From: JBFJVD01 sp041624375
Lineage (GTDB): Bacteria; Chloroflexota; Anaerolineae; Anaerolineales; E44-bin32
Length of the DNA: 14,094 nucleotides
NCBI GenBank assembly: GCA_041624375.1
Contig: JBFJVD010000044.1
Location: 1 to 14,094 of the forward strand
Reading direction: 5' to 3'
The notes under the pieces were generated by a model. It searched no databases, was not told the origin of the DNA, and saw nothing but the letters and a program-made list of their open reading frames with translations. The translations under genes and the position numbers were made by a program. Of the stretch, positions 1 to 6,395 are shown in pieces (positions within the stretch are counted from its first letter, which is position 1; every line of letters begins with the position of its first letter).

Positions 1-759
1 CCCGCCGAAGTAGACCAGTGATCCGCCCAGGACCAAGAAGGGGCCATAGGGAATGGCCATGAAGGGAGCATAGCGGCGCCTGACCAGCATCCCGACGATC
101 ATGGCGCCGCTGAACAGCCCGGCGCCGAGCACGCCCAGGAACAGCGCGATCAGAATCCCGGGCCAGCCGACGGCCAATCCGATCACCCCAGCCAGAGTCA
201 CATCCCCGAAGCCGAACGCTACCTCCTCGAGCGGCTGTCCGCGACGCCGCGCCATCCAGGCAGCAAACAGCCCTCCGAGAAGATAGAGCAGCAGCACAAT
301 GCCGAACCCGGCCAGGCCGCCATAGAGAGTCTTGGCGGCGCCGCGCGCCGGATCCAGCGCACCCGCGGCGCCGATGGCAAGCGCAGCCGGAGCCGTCACA
401 ATGTGCAGGATCAAACGGTGTTCCATGTCAATCACGGTGATAAGCAAGAACACGAACGCGACCAGGAGCGAGGCTGCGAAACCGCGGGGGTCTGCAGTCA
501 GGCGATCGACGCCCAGGACCATCGCAACGGACGCGACTTCGACAAGTACAGCGCGGGTTCGAATTGGGGAGCCACAGTACGCGCAGTTCCAGCCCCTCAA
601 CGGAATGGCCAGCAGCGCCGACCAGGCAGACGGCGGGCGCGGCCCGTCACAGGCGTGGCAATGAGGTCGGGCGAGACCCCCACGAGATGGCAGGCTGTCG
701 GCCAGCAAATTGATCGCCGCGCCCAGCACGAGACCAAGAAGCGCAAGAAGCCAGGTCAT
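1..759 (-). CDS. Prepilin peptidase (A24 family), C-terminus cut by window edge
   Basis: Inner-membrane aspartic protease that cleaves, and usually N-methylates, type IV prepilin-like leader peptides. The frame is open from ATG at 759 to the left edge, giving 253 residues, close to the family's usual 250-290, so only a few residues are probably missing. Seen in order: an N-terminal hydrophobic helix (about 3-20), a four-cysteine zinc-type site (C34, C37, C59, C62), the first catalytic aspartate in VIDMEHRLI (D111), and the second in the GFGD motif (183-186, D186). Hydrophobic helices fill the remainder. An AGGA lies about 9 bases before the ATG. It is divergent from the membrane-protein gene at 848, with 88 bases between. 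No pilin gene is in the window, so whether it serves pili or a secretion pseudopilus is open. Family call is firm. Confidence 0.93.
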   Translation of the reverse strand, partial: MTWLLALLGLVLGAAINLLADSLPSRGGLARPHCHACDGPRPPSAWSALLAIPLRGWNCAYCGSPIRTRAVLVEVASVAMVLGVDRLTADPRGFAASLLVAFVFLLITVIDMEHRLILHIVTAPAALAIGAAGALDPARGAAKTLYGGLAGFGIVLLLYLLGGLFAAWMARRRGQPLEEVAFGFGDVTLAGVIGLAVGWPGILIALFLGVLGAGLFSGAMIVGMLVRRRYAPFMAIPYGPFLVLGGSLVYFGG

Positions 760-812
760 CGGAGCGATCCTACTCTGGAGAGCCAGGTTACGCCAGGAAC
801 TGGAACCATTGA

Positions 813-841
813 TAGACAGACCTTCGACCCGATGCTAGAAT
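813..841 (+). promoter_or_regulatory. Sigma-70-type promoter with extended -10, apparently leaderless
   Basis: TAGACA (813-818, five of six to the -35 consensus) is followed by 17 bases and then TAGAAT (836-841), preceded by TG at 833-834, which makes an extended -10. Six bases after the -10 comes GTG at 848, the first base of the next reading frame. The expected transcription start therefore coincides with the start codon. No Shine-Dalgarno sequence lies upstream. Confidence 0.6.
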
Positions 842-847
842 GCCGCC

Positions 848-1663
848 GTGGCTCAAGACCTGCCGCGGCCCGATCGCGACCGGCTCAGCACGCTGACCGC
901 CTTGATCGTGCTCGCCTATGGCCTGGTCCGAATCGTGGCTCTGCCCGAATTGCGGGCAAGCCTCGCTGTTCTCGGGCTGCTTCTCGAACTCGAGTTCAAC
1001 GCTCAGCTGCTGCTGCTCAGCCTGGCGAGCGCGCTGGCGGTCGTGGGCACAGACTGGATTCTGCGCAGCCACCCCGCCTACCGGCCGGAACGCTCGACGC
1101 TCGAACACTGGATCATCCCCGGGCTAGCGGCCCTGGGGATTGGCGCCCTCGTCATTCGCTTGCCGCTTGGGCCCCAGCTGTGGGTGGGGCTCCTGCTGGC
1201 GGCAGGGATCCTGATCGCCGTGCTGGTCGCCGAGTTTCTGGCGGTTGCTGCCGACGATCCACGCTTCGATGCAGCCGCTCTCAGCCTGCGCATCCTCGCC
1301 TACCTGCTGTTGATCGAGACATTCTTCGCGCTGCGAGCGGCCGGAGTACGTGCGGCGTTCTCGATGCCGCTCATCTTCTTCGCCTCCGCCTTGATCGCCT
1401 GGCGGCTTTTTCGGCTGGCGGATTCGCCCGGGCCGCTCTGGCAGCACGCATCTATGATCGGCCTGGTGGTAGCCCAGATCGGATGGGCGCTCCATTACTG
1501 GCCGCTTGACCCGCTCAAAGCCAGCCTGATTCTCGGGCTCGCTGCTTATCTCGCCAGCGGGTTCAGTCAGTCTTATCTCGAGGGGGAACTGCGTTCCGGG
1601 CGGCTTGTGGAATACGCGCTGGTGGGGGGCTTCGCGCTGGTCGCCATTCTGATTCTGGCCTAG
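848..1663 (+). CDS. Multi-pass membrane protein of unknown function
   Basis: I do not recognise this 271-residue protein with confidence; it loosely recalls the uncharacterised membrane family DUF5656 reported from Chloroflexota-type genomes, which I cannot verify here. It is very rich in Leu, Ala and Ile, with roughly seven or eight hydrophobic stretches (near 14-34, 38-68, 90-108, 112-134, 146-165, 170-186, 200-217 and 252-271). Short acidic or basic loops lie between them, and there is no catalytic motif or obvious signal peptide. Translation starts at GTG 848; an in-frame TAG at 836-838 rules out a longer start, and the promoter points to a leaderless message. It is divergent from the prepilin peptidase and converges on plsY with 29 bases between. 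A link to surface structures is only suggested by the neighbour. Confidence 0.75.
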   Translation: MAQDLPRPDRDRLSTLTALIVLAYGLVRIVALPELRASLAVLGLLLELEFNAQLLLLSLASALAVVGTDWILRSHPAYRPERSTLEHWIIPGLAALGIGALVIRLPLGPQLWVGLLLAAGILIAVLVAEFLAVAADDPRFDAAALSLRILAYLLLIETFFALRAAGVRAAFSMPLIFFASALIAWRLFRLADSPGPLWQHASMIGLVVAQIGWALHYWPLDPLKASLILGLAAYLASGFSQSYLEGELRSGRLVEYALVGGFALVAILILA

Positions 1664-1692
1664 CGCGCCACCAGCTCGTCCGATGGTGAGGC

Positions 1693-2379
1693 TCAGATCT
1701 GCGCTTCGCCGCCGGCCTGGTCAACCTGCTTGCGCCGCCGGCGAGCGCGCAGGCCGACCAGCCGCTCCTCGCCTGCCAGTAACCGACGGATATTTGGGCG
1801 CAGCGCCCAGAGCAGGAGCAGAGAGGTGACCGCCCCATAGGCAACATGCGCCCACGGCCCAAGTCCGAGCAGCGCGCGCACCAGGAAGAGCAGCGTTGCC
1901 AACGCGCCCACACTCATCGTGGCAACCGAGGCGTAGCCTCCAAGAAAGAGGATCAGTGCGCCCAGGGGCAGTAGGATCGGGCCACTCCATGCCCAGAGCC
2001 CGATCGATGCACCGAACGTTGTCGCCCCACCGGCGCCACCCCCGATGACCCAGCGGCCTGCCTCCCGCCGCATGAGAAACACGGAATAATTGTGGCCGGT
2101 CACGGCCAGTACCCCGGCGACGGCCTCGGCCCAGGCGGAGCCCTGGTGGATTTCCGCGGCCAGCCAGACCGCGATGGCCCCTTTCAACACATCAGCGCTC
2201 GCCGTCAACAATCCCGCCCAGAAGCCGGCGGCGCGCATCACGTTCGTGCCGCCAGTCCGCCCACTGTGTTCCGCACGGATGTCTTTGCCGGTCATGAAGC
2301 GGACCATCAGGAATCCAGAAGGGAGCGCCCCGAGCAAGTAGGCAACCGCGCTGCTCAGCAGAAGCAGAAATGGGTTCAA
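1693..2379 (-). CDS. plsY: Glycerol-3-phosphate acyltransferase PlsY
   Basis: Membrane enzyme that transfers an acyl group from acyl-phosphate to glycerol 3-phosphate, the first step of phosphatidic acid synthesis. The 228 residues have several membrane helices and the family motifs: SGRTGGTNVMR (39-49, motif 1), K66-G67 in DVLKG (motif 2) and GHNYSVFL (95-102, start of motif 3). Motif 3 is odd: the usual proline after the GH-x-x pair is absent, and the phenylalanine-lysine-rich GGK part is replaced by a longer stretch ending GGGAGGAT (113-120). A basic tail (about 196-218) extends past the last helix. The start is TTG 2379, supported by GGGGAGGAG about 9 bases upstream. It follows the JAMM protease gene by 33 bases on the same strand, so the two are probably cotranscribed. 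PlsY membership is firm; full activity is inferred. Confidence 0.88.
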   Translation of the reverse strand: MNPFLLLLSSAVAYLLGALPSGFLMVRFMTGKDIRAEHSGRTGGTNVMRAAGFWAGLLTASADVLKGAIAVWLAAEIHQGSAWAEAVAGVLAVTGHNYSVFLMRREAGRWVIGGGAGGATTFGASIGLWAWSGPILLPLGALILFLGGYASVATMSVGALATLLFLVRALLGLGPWAHVAYGAVTSLLLLWALRPNIRRLLAGEERLVGLRARRRRKQVDQAGGEAQI

Positions 2380-2412
2380 TGGCTGACACTCCTCCCCACG
2401 CCCTGGCCAACA

Positions 2413-2841
2413 TCAGGCCAAATGGGGCGCATCGCTTGCGACAAAGATGGGTATCCGATAAGGTGACGACTGATCGAGTCCAAAGGCGACGCACCGCCAA
2501 TCCTGCCCCTCCTGGCCCCAAACCAGATAGGCGGCCTGAGGGTAGGCCGCCTCCTTCACATCGATCGGGGAGAGAGATGGCGACCCCTGTGGATGGGAGT
2601 GATAGATCCCAAGCAGCTCAAGCGCGGCATCTTCGATTGTCCGCATCCCCGCCCATTGTTCTGCCGGATCCATCTGAAACCGGTCCCGACGGGGTGAGAT
2701 GTTGCGGACGGGAAGCACCTGCTCCACCTGCTGACCGCGGCCGGCGACGAAGCCGCAGGCTTCATCAGGGAGACAGGCGCGGATGTGATCCAGCATCTGC
2801 CGGCAATGATCGGAATGGAGATGGAGTGATTCAGGTGGCAT
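2413..2841 (-). CDS. JAMM/MPN-domain zinc metalloprotease (M67 type)
   Basis: A 142-residue stand-alone JAB1/MPN domain. The zinc site is complete: E27 in DEACGF, then H81 and H83 in HSHPQG, then S91 and D94, which matches the JAMM spacing H-x-H-x7-S-x2-D. Bacterial members of this family remove peptides or amino acids from the C-terminal di-glycine of small ubiquitin-like or sulfur-carrier proteins, as Mec+ does with CysO in Mycobacterium; that role is inferred. No ThiS/MoaD-like carrier or E1-like enzyme is in the window, so the substrate is unknown. It precedes plsY by 33 bases in the same direction and is divergent from the ABC exporter. A TATAAT lies 11 bases upstream of the ATG and there is no Shine-Dalgarno sequence, so the message may be nearly leaderless. 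The length is typical of bacterial JAMM proteins. Confidence 0.87.
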   Translation of the reverse strand: MPPESLHLHSDHCRQMLDHIRACLPDEACGFVAGRGQQVEQVLPVRNISPRRDRFQMDPAEQWAGMRTIEDAALELLGIYHSHPQGSPSLSPIDVKEAAYPQAAYLVWGQEGQDWRCVAFGLDQSSPYRIPIFVASDAPHLA

Positions 2842-2852
2842 GGGCGCGTCCG

Positions 2853-2858
2853 ATTATA
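2853..2858 (-). promoter_or_regulatory. Perfect -10 box (TATAAT) for the JAMM gene
   Basis: On the minus strand TATAAT reads just upstream of the JAMM start codon at 2841. A transcript starting about 7 bases after it would begin near 2846, leaving only about 5 leader bases. I see no good -35 hexamer at 15-18 bases and no extended -10 TG, so this rests on the -10 alone. Confidence 0.4.
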
Positions 2859-2868
2859 CCCTTCGTCC

Positions 2869-2897
2869 TTGACCTACGCTCGAATGTGATCTACAAT
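2869..2897 (+). promoter_or_regulatory. Sigma-70 promoter of the ABC exporter operon
   Basis: TTGACC (2869-2874), a 17-base spacer, then TACAAT (2892-2897). Each hexamer is one base off consensus and the spacing is ideal. The predicted start point is near 2904, giving a leader of about 57 bases with GAAGGAG six bases before the ATG at 2961. The predicted start lies inside the DtxR-like operator that follows. Confidence 0.75.
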
Positions 2898-2899
2898 CG

Positions 2900-2918
2900 A
2901 AAAGTTAGGCTTACCTAA
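2900..2918. promoter_or_regulatory. DtxR/IdeR-like iron-box operator
   Basis: The core TTAGG-CTTA-CCTAA (2905-2918) is an inverted repeat. Aligned to the established DtxR/IdeR consensus TTAGGTTAGGCTAACCTAA, the 19 bases 2900-2918 match at 15 positions, and the right 15 bases match at 14. It begins three bases after the -10 box and covers the predicted transcription start, the classic position for a metal-dependent repressor to block RNA polymerase. No DtxR-family gene is in the window. Confidence 0.62.
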
Positions 2919-2960
2919 TCCTGTTCTGATCTACGCGCTTCACTTCCGAAGGAGCAGTGC

Positions 2961-3860
2961 ATGAGCGAACCGGCCATTCAAGTCAGCGGCCTCAGGAAAT
3001 CCTACGGGCCCGTTCTGGCCGTGGACGGCATCGATCTTGAAGTGCACGCCGGAGAAATTTTCGGCTTCCTTGGGCCGAACGGGGCAGGCAAGACGACCAC
3101 CATTCGTTGTATGCTCGATTTGATCCGCCCAAACGCCGGCCAGATCCGCCTGCAGGGGGTCGATCCGCAGGCCGATCCAGTCGCGGTCCGCAGGATGAGC
3201 GGCTACCTCCCGGGGGAGCTGCACTTGCCAGAGCGGATGACGGTTGAGACCGCGCTGCGCTACTTCGCCGCCCTGCGCGGCAATTCGTTCGATTTCGGCT
3301 ATGCGCGAGAGCTCGCCGAGCGGCTCGACCTGGATCTGAGCCGCGCCGTTCGCAACCTCTCGAAGGGCAACAAGCAGAAGGTCGGCGTGGTCCAGGCCTT
3401 CATGCACCAGCCACCGCTGCTGTTGTTGGATGAGCCGACGGTTGGGCTGGATCCGCTCGTCCAGCAGCTTGTCTTGGGGATCATCCGTGAAGCCAAGGAC
3501 GCCGGGACCACCGTCTTCTTCCTATCCCACAATCTGAGCGAGGTGCAGGCGATCGCCGATCGGGTGGCCATTATCCGCCAAGGCAAGATCATTGAACTCG
3601 CCGCCACCGAGCATCTCATTCAGCGCTCGCTGCGACGCGCAACCGTCCGCTTCAAGAAAGCAGTGGACACCCGGGCGCTGGGTGAAATTGCCGGCGTCTC
3701 CCTGCTCTCCCAGGACGATGGCCTGACGGCTATCTTGCAGGTGGAAGGCGAGATGGACCCCTTGATCAAGGCCTTGGCCGCATTGCCGGTGAGCGATTTC
3801 GAGACGGAGCGCCCTTCCCTCGAAGAGATCTTCCTGAAGTATTACAGCCTGGCGGACTGA
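2961..3860 (+). CDS. ABC-2 exporter ATP-binding subunit
   Basis: Cytosolic ATPase that powers the membrane permease encoded next. In 299 residues it shows Walker A GPNGAGKT (38-45), a variant Q-loop region GYLPGE (81-86), a variant signature LSKGNKQKV (133-141) in place of LSGGQ, Walker B LLLLDEP with D157 and E158, the D-loop at 163-165 and the switch histidine in LSH (H190). Residues from about 225 form the accessory C-terminal domain seen in NatA/DrrA-type subunits. The start ATG 2961 has GAAGGAG six bases upstream. The stop is 15 bases before the permease start, so the two form an operon. The promoter and iron-box upstream suggest repression by a metal-bound DtxR-family protein. The exported substrate cannot be read from the sequence; a siderophore, lipid or drug is possible. 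Confidence 0.9.
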   Translation: MSEPAIQVSGLRKSYGPVLAVDGIDLEVHAGEIFGFLGPNGAGKTTTIRCMLDLIRPNAGQIRLQGVDPQADPVAVRRMSGYLPGELHLPERMTVETALRYFAALRGNSFDFGYARELAERLDLDLSRAVRNLSKGNKQKVGVVQAFMHQPPLLLLDEPTVGLDPLVQQLVLGIIREAKDAGTTVFFLSHNLSEVQAIADRVAIIRQGKIIELAATEHLIQRSLRRATVRFKKAVDTRALGEIAGVSLLSQDDGLTAILQVEGEMDPLIKALAALPVSDFETERPSLEEIFLKYYSLAD

Positions 3861-3875
3861 GAGGAGCCATCTTAA

Positions 3876-4754
3876 ATGTTTGCCGTATTTCGCAATGCTG
3901 TCGGATCTTCTCGCGGCTCGATTATTGGTTGGGGACTGGCGCTGTTCTTCATTGGCGTTCTCATCATTCCCTTCTATGACACGATCGCAGAGAACGCCGA
4001 GCAATTTACGGAGCTCTTCCAGGCGTATCCACCTGAAGTGATCGCCTTCTTTGGCGACATCACCACGATCGCCACGCCAGAAGGCTACCTTTCCACAGAG
4101 TACTTCTCCTTTATGCCGCTCGTGCTGGGCATCTACGCGCTCCTGGCGGGAAGCGGCTTGCTGGTGGGGGATGAAGAAGGTGGAATGCTGGACCTCCTCA
4201 TGGCCTACCCGGTGAGCCGGACGGCGATGTTTTTAGGTCGATTCCTCGCCTTCGTCTTCGTCACCGCGATCATCCTGTTGATCGGCTGGCTTGGCCTTTA
4301 CCTTCCTGCGTCCCGCTCAGGGCTTGGGATTGCGGCGTTGGATATGCTGCTTGCTTTCGTCTCCCTTTTCGCCCTGCTCACCTTCTTTGGGGCATTCTCA
4401 CTCATGCTCAGCATGCTGCTCCCTTCCCGCCGGCTGGCGGCGATGGTCAGCGGGATTATCTTAGTGCTGAGCTTCTTTGTCACCGGGTTGGCGAGACTGG
4501 ATGAGAATCTCGAAGCCGTCGCCGAGTTTTCACCCCTCAACTATTACCAGGGAGGGGGCGCGCTCAGCGAAATGGATTGGGCTTCGGCGGGCGGATTGAT
4601 TGGAGTCGCGCTGCTTTTCGCCCTGATCGGATGGTGGCGGTTCGAGCGGCGCGATATCCGCGTGGCCGGCGAAGGGGGCTGGACGCTTCCGCTGCTGGGC
4701 CGCCGGGCTGCGCGGCGACGCGCTGCAGAACCGGCGCCGACAGGCTCCGACTGA
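3876..4754 (+). CDS. ABC-2 type exporter permease subunit
   Basis: Membrane partner of the preceding ATPase. The 292 residues hold about six hydrophobic helices (near 17-35, 76-97, 120-142, 152-182, 188-205 and 237-254). The cytosolic segment GDEEGGMLDLLMAYPVSR (98-115) is the conserved coupling region of ABC-2 permeases, where E-E-x-G-x-L-x-x-L-x-x-x-P-V-S-R contacts the ATPase. A large extracytoplasmic loop (about 36-75) follows the first helix, and the C-terminus is a basic, Arg-rich tail. ATG 3876 has GAGAGGAG about 9 bases upstream and lies 15 bases after the ATPase stop. The gene ends 23 bases before a long palindrome shared with the convergent aspA gene. Subfamily and substrate are unknown; the two-gene half-exporter layout resembles Nat/Drr-type exporters. 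Confidence 0.87.
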   Translation: MFAVFRNAVGSSRGSIIGWGLALFFIGVLIIPFYDTIAENAEQFTELFQAYPPEVIAFFGDITTIATPEGYLSTEYFSFMPLVLGIYALLAGSGLLVGDEEGGMLDLLMAYPVSRTAMFLGRFLAFVFVTAIILLIGWLGLYLPASRSGLGIAALDMLLAFVSLFALLTFFGAFSLMLSMLLPSRRLAAMVSGIILVLSFFVTGLARLDENLEAVAEFSPLNYYQGGGALSEMDWASAGGLIGVALLFALIGWWRFERRDIRVAGEGGWTLPLLGRRAARRRAAEPAPTGSD

Positions 4755-4777
4755 CTCCTGCGCCAAATGTGAAAGCC

Positions 4778-4805
4778 ATCCGGGCCGGCAGCTGCCGGCC
4801 CGGAT
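4778..4805. terminator. Perfect 28-bp palindrome between convergent genes
   Basis: ATCCGGGCCGGCAG is followed directly by its exact reverse complement, giving 14-base arms with no unpaired centre (about 12 pairs plus a 4-base loop in RNA). It sits between the ends of the ABC permease gene (+) and aspA (-). Neither side has a real T-run, so it is at best an atypical intrinsic terminator, probably acting in both directions, or a barrier to 3' exonucleases. Confidence 0.5.
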
Positions 4806-4847
4806 CTGATTCGAGGACAAGAATATCCAGCCCTGGCTGATCCCTGA

Positions 4848-6290
4848 TCAGCGAATGATGCCGCCCTCGGTCAGCTTCCTCAAGTCGGACAGCGCCGCCT
4901 CGATCTCGGCGGCCGTGACCAGACGGTCTTCGGCCACATGCTTCAGCTCGCCAGCCTGCGCCTTCTCCGTCGCCACGGTGCGGACGGTCACGCCACGCGC
5001 CAGCGCCTCCTTAACCAGGGCCGCCCCGGCCAGGTAGCCAATCACCGGATTCAGGGCTGTGACGACGATCGCGTTTCGTTCGAGCCATGCTTCCGCCTGC
5101 TCTTGATTGGCCTCCAGCAGGCGCACGCAGCGATCGGTGAATGCCTGCACAGACCCGATCGTGACCTGCATCATCTCAAACAAATTGTGGGCCATGATCG
5201 GCATCATCACATTGAGTTCGAGCTGACCCGCTTGCGCGCACAGAGCGACGGTCGTATCGCAGCCGATGATGTGGTACATCGCCATATTGAGCATCTCGGC
5301 GAGCACCGGATTGACCTTGCCCGGCATGATGCTTGAGCCCGGCTGAACAGGTGCCAGCTTGAGCTCATTCAAGCCCGTGTTGGGGCCGCTGGCAAGGAGC
5401 CGGAAATCGTTGGCGATGCGGGTCAGCGTGAGCGCCAGGGTCCGCAATGCGGCCGAAAAGTCGGCCATGTCGGCCATCGACTGCATGCTCTCGAACAGGT
5501 CGTCCGATTCGTGCAGCTCAATGCCGGTGATCTCAGACATCTTCGCCACCATCCGGGCATGGTACTCCGGATGGGCGTTCAGACCCGTGCCGGTCGCAGT
5601 GCCTCCGATGCCGAGCCGCCGCAATCCATCGCCAGCGCGGCGGATCCGCTCGGCGTCGCGCCCGACCGCGCGTGCATAGCCGCCAAACTCCTGCCCCATG
5701 CGGATCGGGACGGCGTCCTGCAGGTGGGTGCGGCCCGACTTGACGATCCCATCAAAGGCCTCCGCCTTCTCGGCAAGCGCCGCAGCCAGATCCTCCACAG
5801 TCGCGACCAGCTCGTCCAGCCGCCACAAGCATCCCAGGCGGATCGCGGTCGGGATGGTATCGTTCGTGGACTGCGCCATGTTGACATGGTCGTTCGGGCT
5901 GACCTGCAACTCGCTGCCGGCGGCTTCGAGAAGCCGGGCGGCGCGGCTGGCAATCACCTCGTTTGTGTTCATGTTGTGGCTGGTGCCGGCGCCGGCCTGG
6001 AACGGATCGACAACAAATTCGGCGTCCCAGCGACCGGCGATCACCTCATCTGCGGCCTGTTTGATCGCTTGAGCCCGTTCGGCGTCTAGCAGTCCGAGGT
6101 CCTGATTAACCTCGGCAGCGGCGCGTTTGATCACTGCCATCGCCCAAATGAAGGCGCGCCAGGGGCGCAGTCCCGAGACAGGAAAGTTCTCCACGGCTCG
6201 CTGCGTCTGGGCGCCGTAAAGCGCCTCTGCGGGAACGGCAACCTCTCCGAGCGAATCGTGTTCGGTGCGGGTGTGTGTCTTTTCACTCAT
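4848..6290 (-). CDS. aspA: Aspartate ammonia-lyase (aspartase/fumarase superfamily)
   Basis: Probably converts L-aspartate to fumarate and ammonia in the cytosol. The 480 residues carry the superfamily signature GSSIMPGKVNP (318-328, catalytic S319, K325, N327), AGTSHNMNTNEV (101-112), SPNDHVN (131-137), STND (141-144) and RTHLQDAVP with H189. NDHVN rather than the fumarase NDDVN, VDPFQAGAGTS rather than WQTGSGT, and GLNEL and DTTVALCAQAGQ around the signature favour AspA over FumC; residue positions fit Bacillus AspB with an offset of one. Fumarate hydratase (fumC) is the main alternative. ATG 6290 has GGGAGA about 6 bases upstream. The gene follows the ferredoxin terminator, so it probably has its own promoter, which I could not place, and it converges on the ABC exporter. 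Confidence 0.82.
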   Translation of the reverse strand: MSEKTHTRTEHDSLGEVAVPAEALYGAQTQRAVENFPVSGLRPWRAFIWAMAVIKRAAAEVNQDLGLLDAERAQAIKQAADEVIAGRWDAEFVVDPFQAGAGTSHNMNTNEVIASRAARLLEAAGSELQVSPNDHVNMAQSTNDTIPTAIRLGCLWRLDELVATVEDLAAALAEKAEAFDGIVKSGRTHLQDAVPIRMGQEFGGYARAVGRDAERIRRAGDGLRRLGIGGTATGTGLNAHPEYHARMVAKMSEITGIELHESDDLFESMQSMADMADFSAALRTLALTLTRIANDFRLLASGPNTGLNELKLAPVQPGSSIMPGKVNPVLAEMLNMAMYHIIGCDTTVALCAQAGQLELNVMMPIMAHNLFEMMQVTIGSVQAFTDRCVRLLEANQEQAEAWLERNAIVVTALNPVIGYLAGAALVKEALARGVTVRTVATEKAQAGELKHVAEDRLVTAAEIEAALSDLRKLTEGGIIR

Positions 6291-6303
6291 CCTGGTCTCC
6301 CTC

Positions 6304-6333
6304 GTGCCGGCTCGTGCTGAGGCGGGCCGGCAC
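6304..6333. repeat. Inverted repeat in the aspA leader
   Basis: GTGCCGGC (6304-6311) pairs with GCCGGCAC (6326-6333) across a 14-base loop. It lies in the 60 bases between the ferredoxin terminator and the aspA start codon, about 14 bases upstream of the ATG. It could be an RNA hairpin in the aspA leader or a protein-binding palindrome; no T-run follows, so it does not look like a terminator. Confidence 0.35.
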
Positions 6334-6339
6334 AGTCTA

Positions 6340-6372
6340 TTACAAGCAAAGAGGGAGCCTTCCGGCTCCCTC
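6340..6372 (-). terminator. Intrinsic terminator after the ferredoxin gene
   Basis: On the minus strand GAGGGAGCC, loop GGAA, then GGCTCCCTC form a perfect 9-pair stem (6351-6372), followed by TTTGCTTGT. It lies 24 bases past the ferredoxin stop codon. It should end the SOD-ferredoxin transcript before aspA. Confidence 0.85.
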
Positions 6373-6395
6373 GGAAATCGAAGGTTGTCGCAGGA

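Noticed and set aside
786..807. Imperfect inverted repeat GGTT-N3-CCAG-N3-CTGG-AACC upstream of the 813-841 promoter
   Set aside because: Arms are short and interrupted. It may be an operator but has no independent support and matches no consensus I know.
403..1509. A 368-residue open frame on the plus strand
   Set aside because: It crosses the prepilin peptidase (antisense) and the membrane-protein gene in a different frame. The Arg/Ala-rich product lacks motifs.
1664..1692. Hairpin CACCA/TGGTG between the membrane-protein gene and plsY
   Set aside because: A five-pair stem with a ten-base loop and no T-run is too weak to call a terminator.
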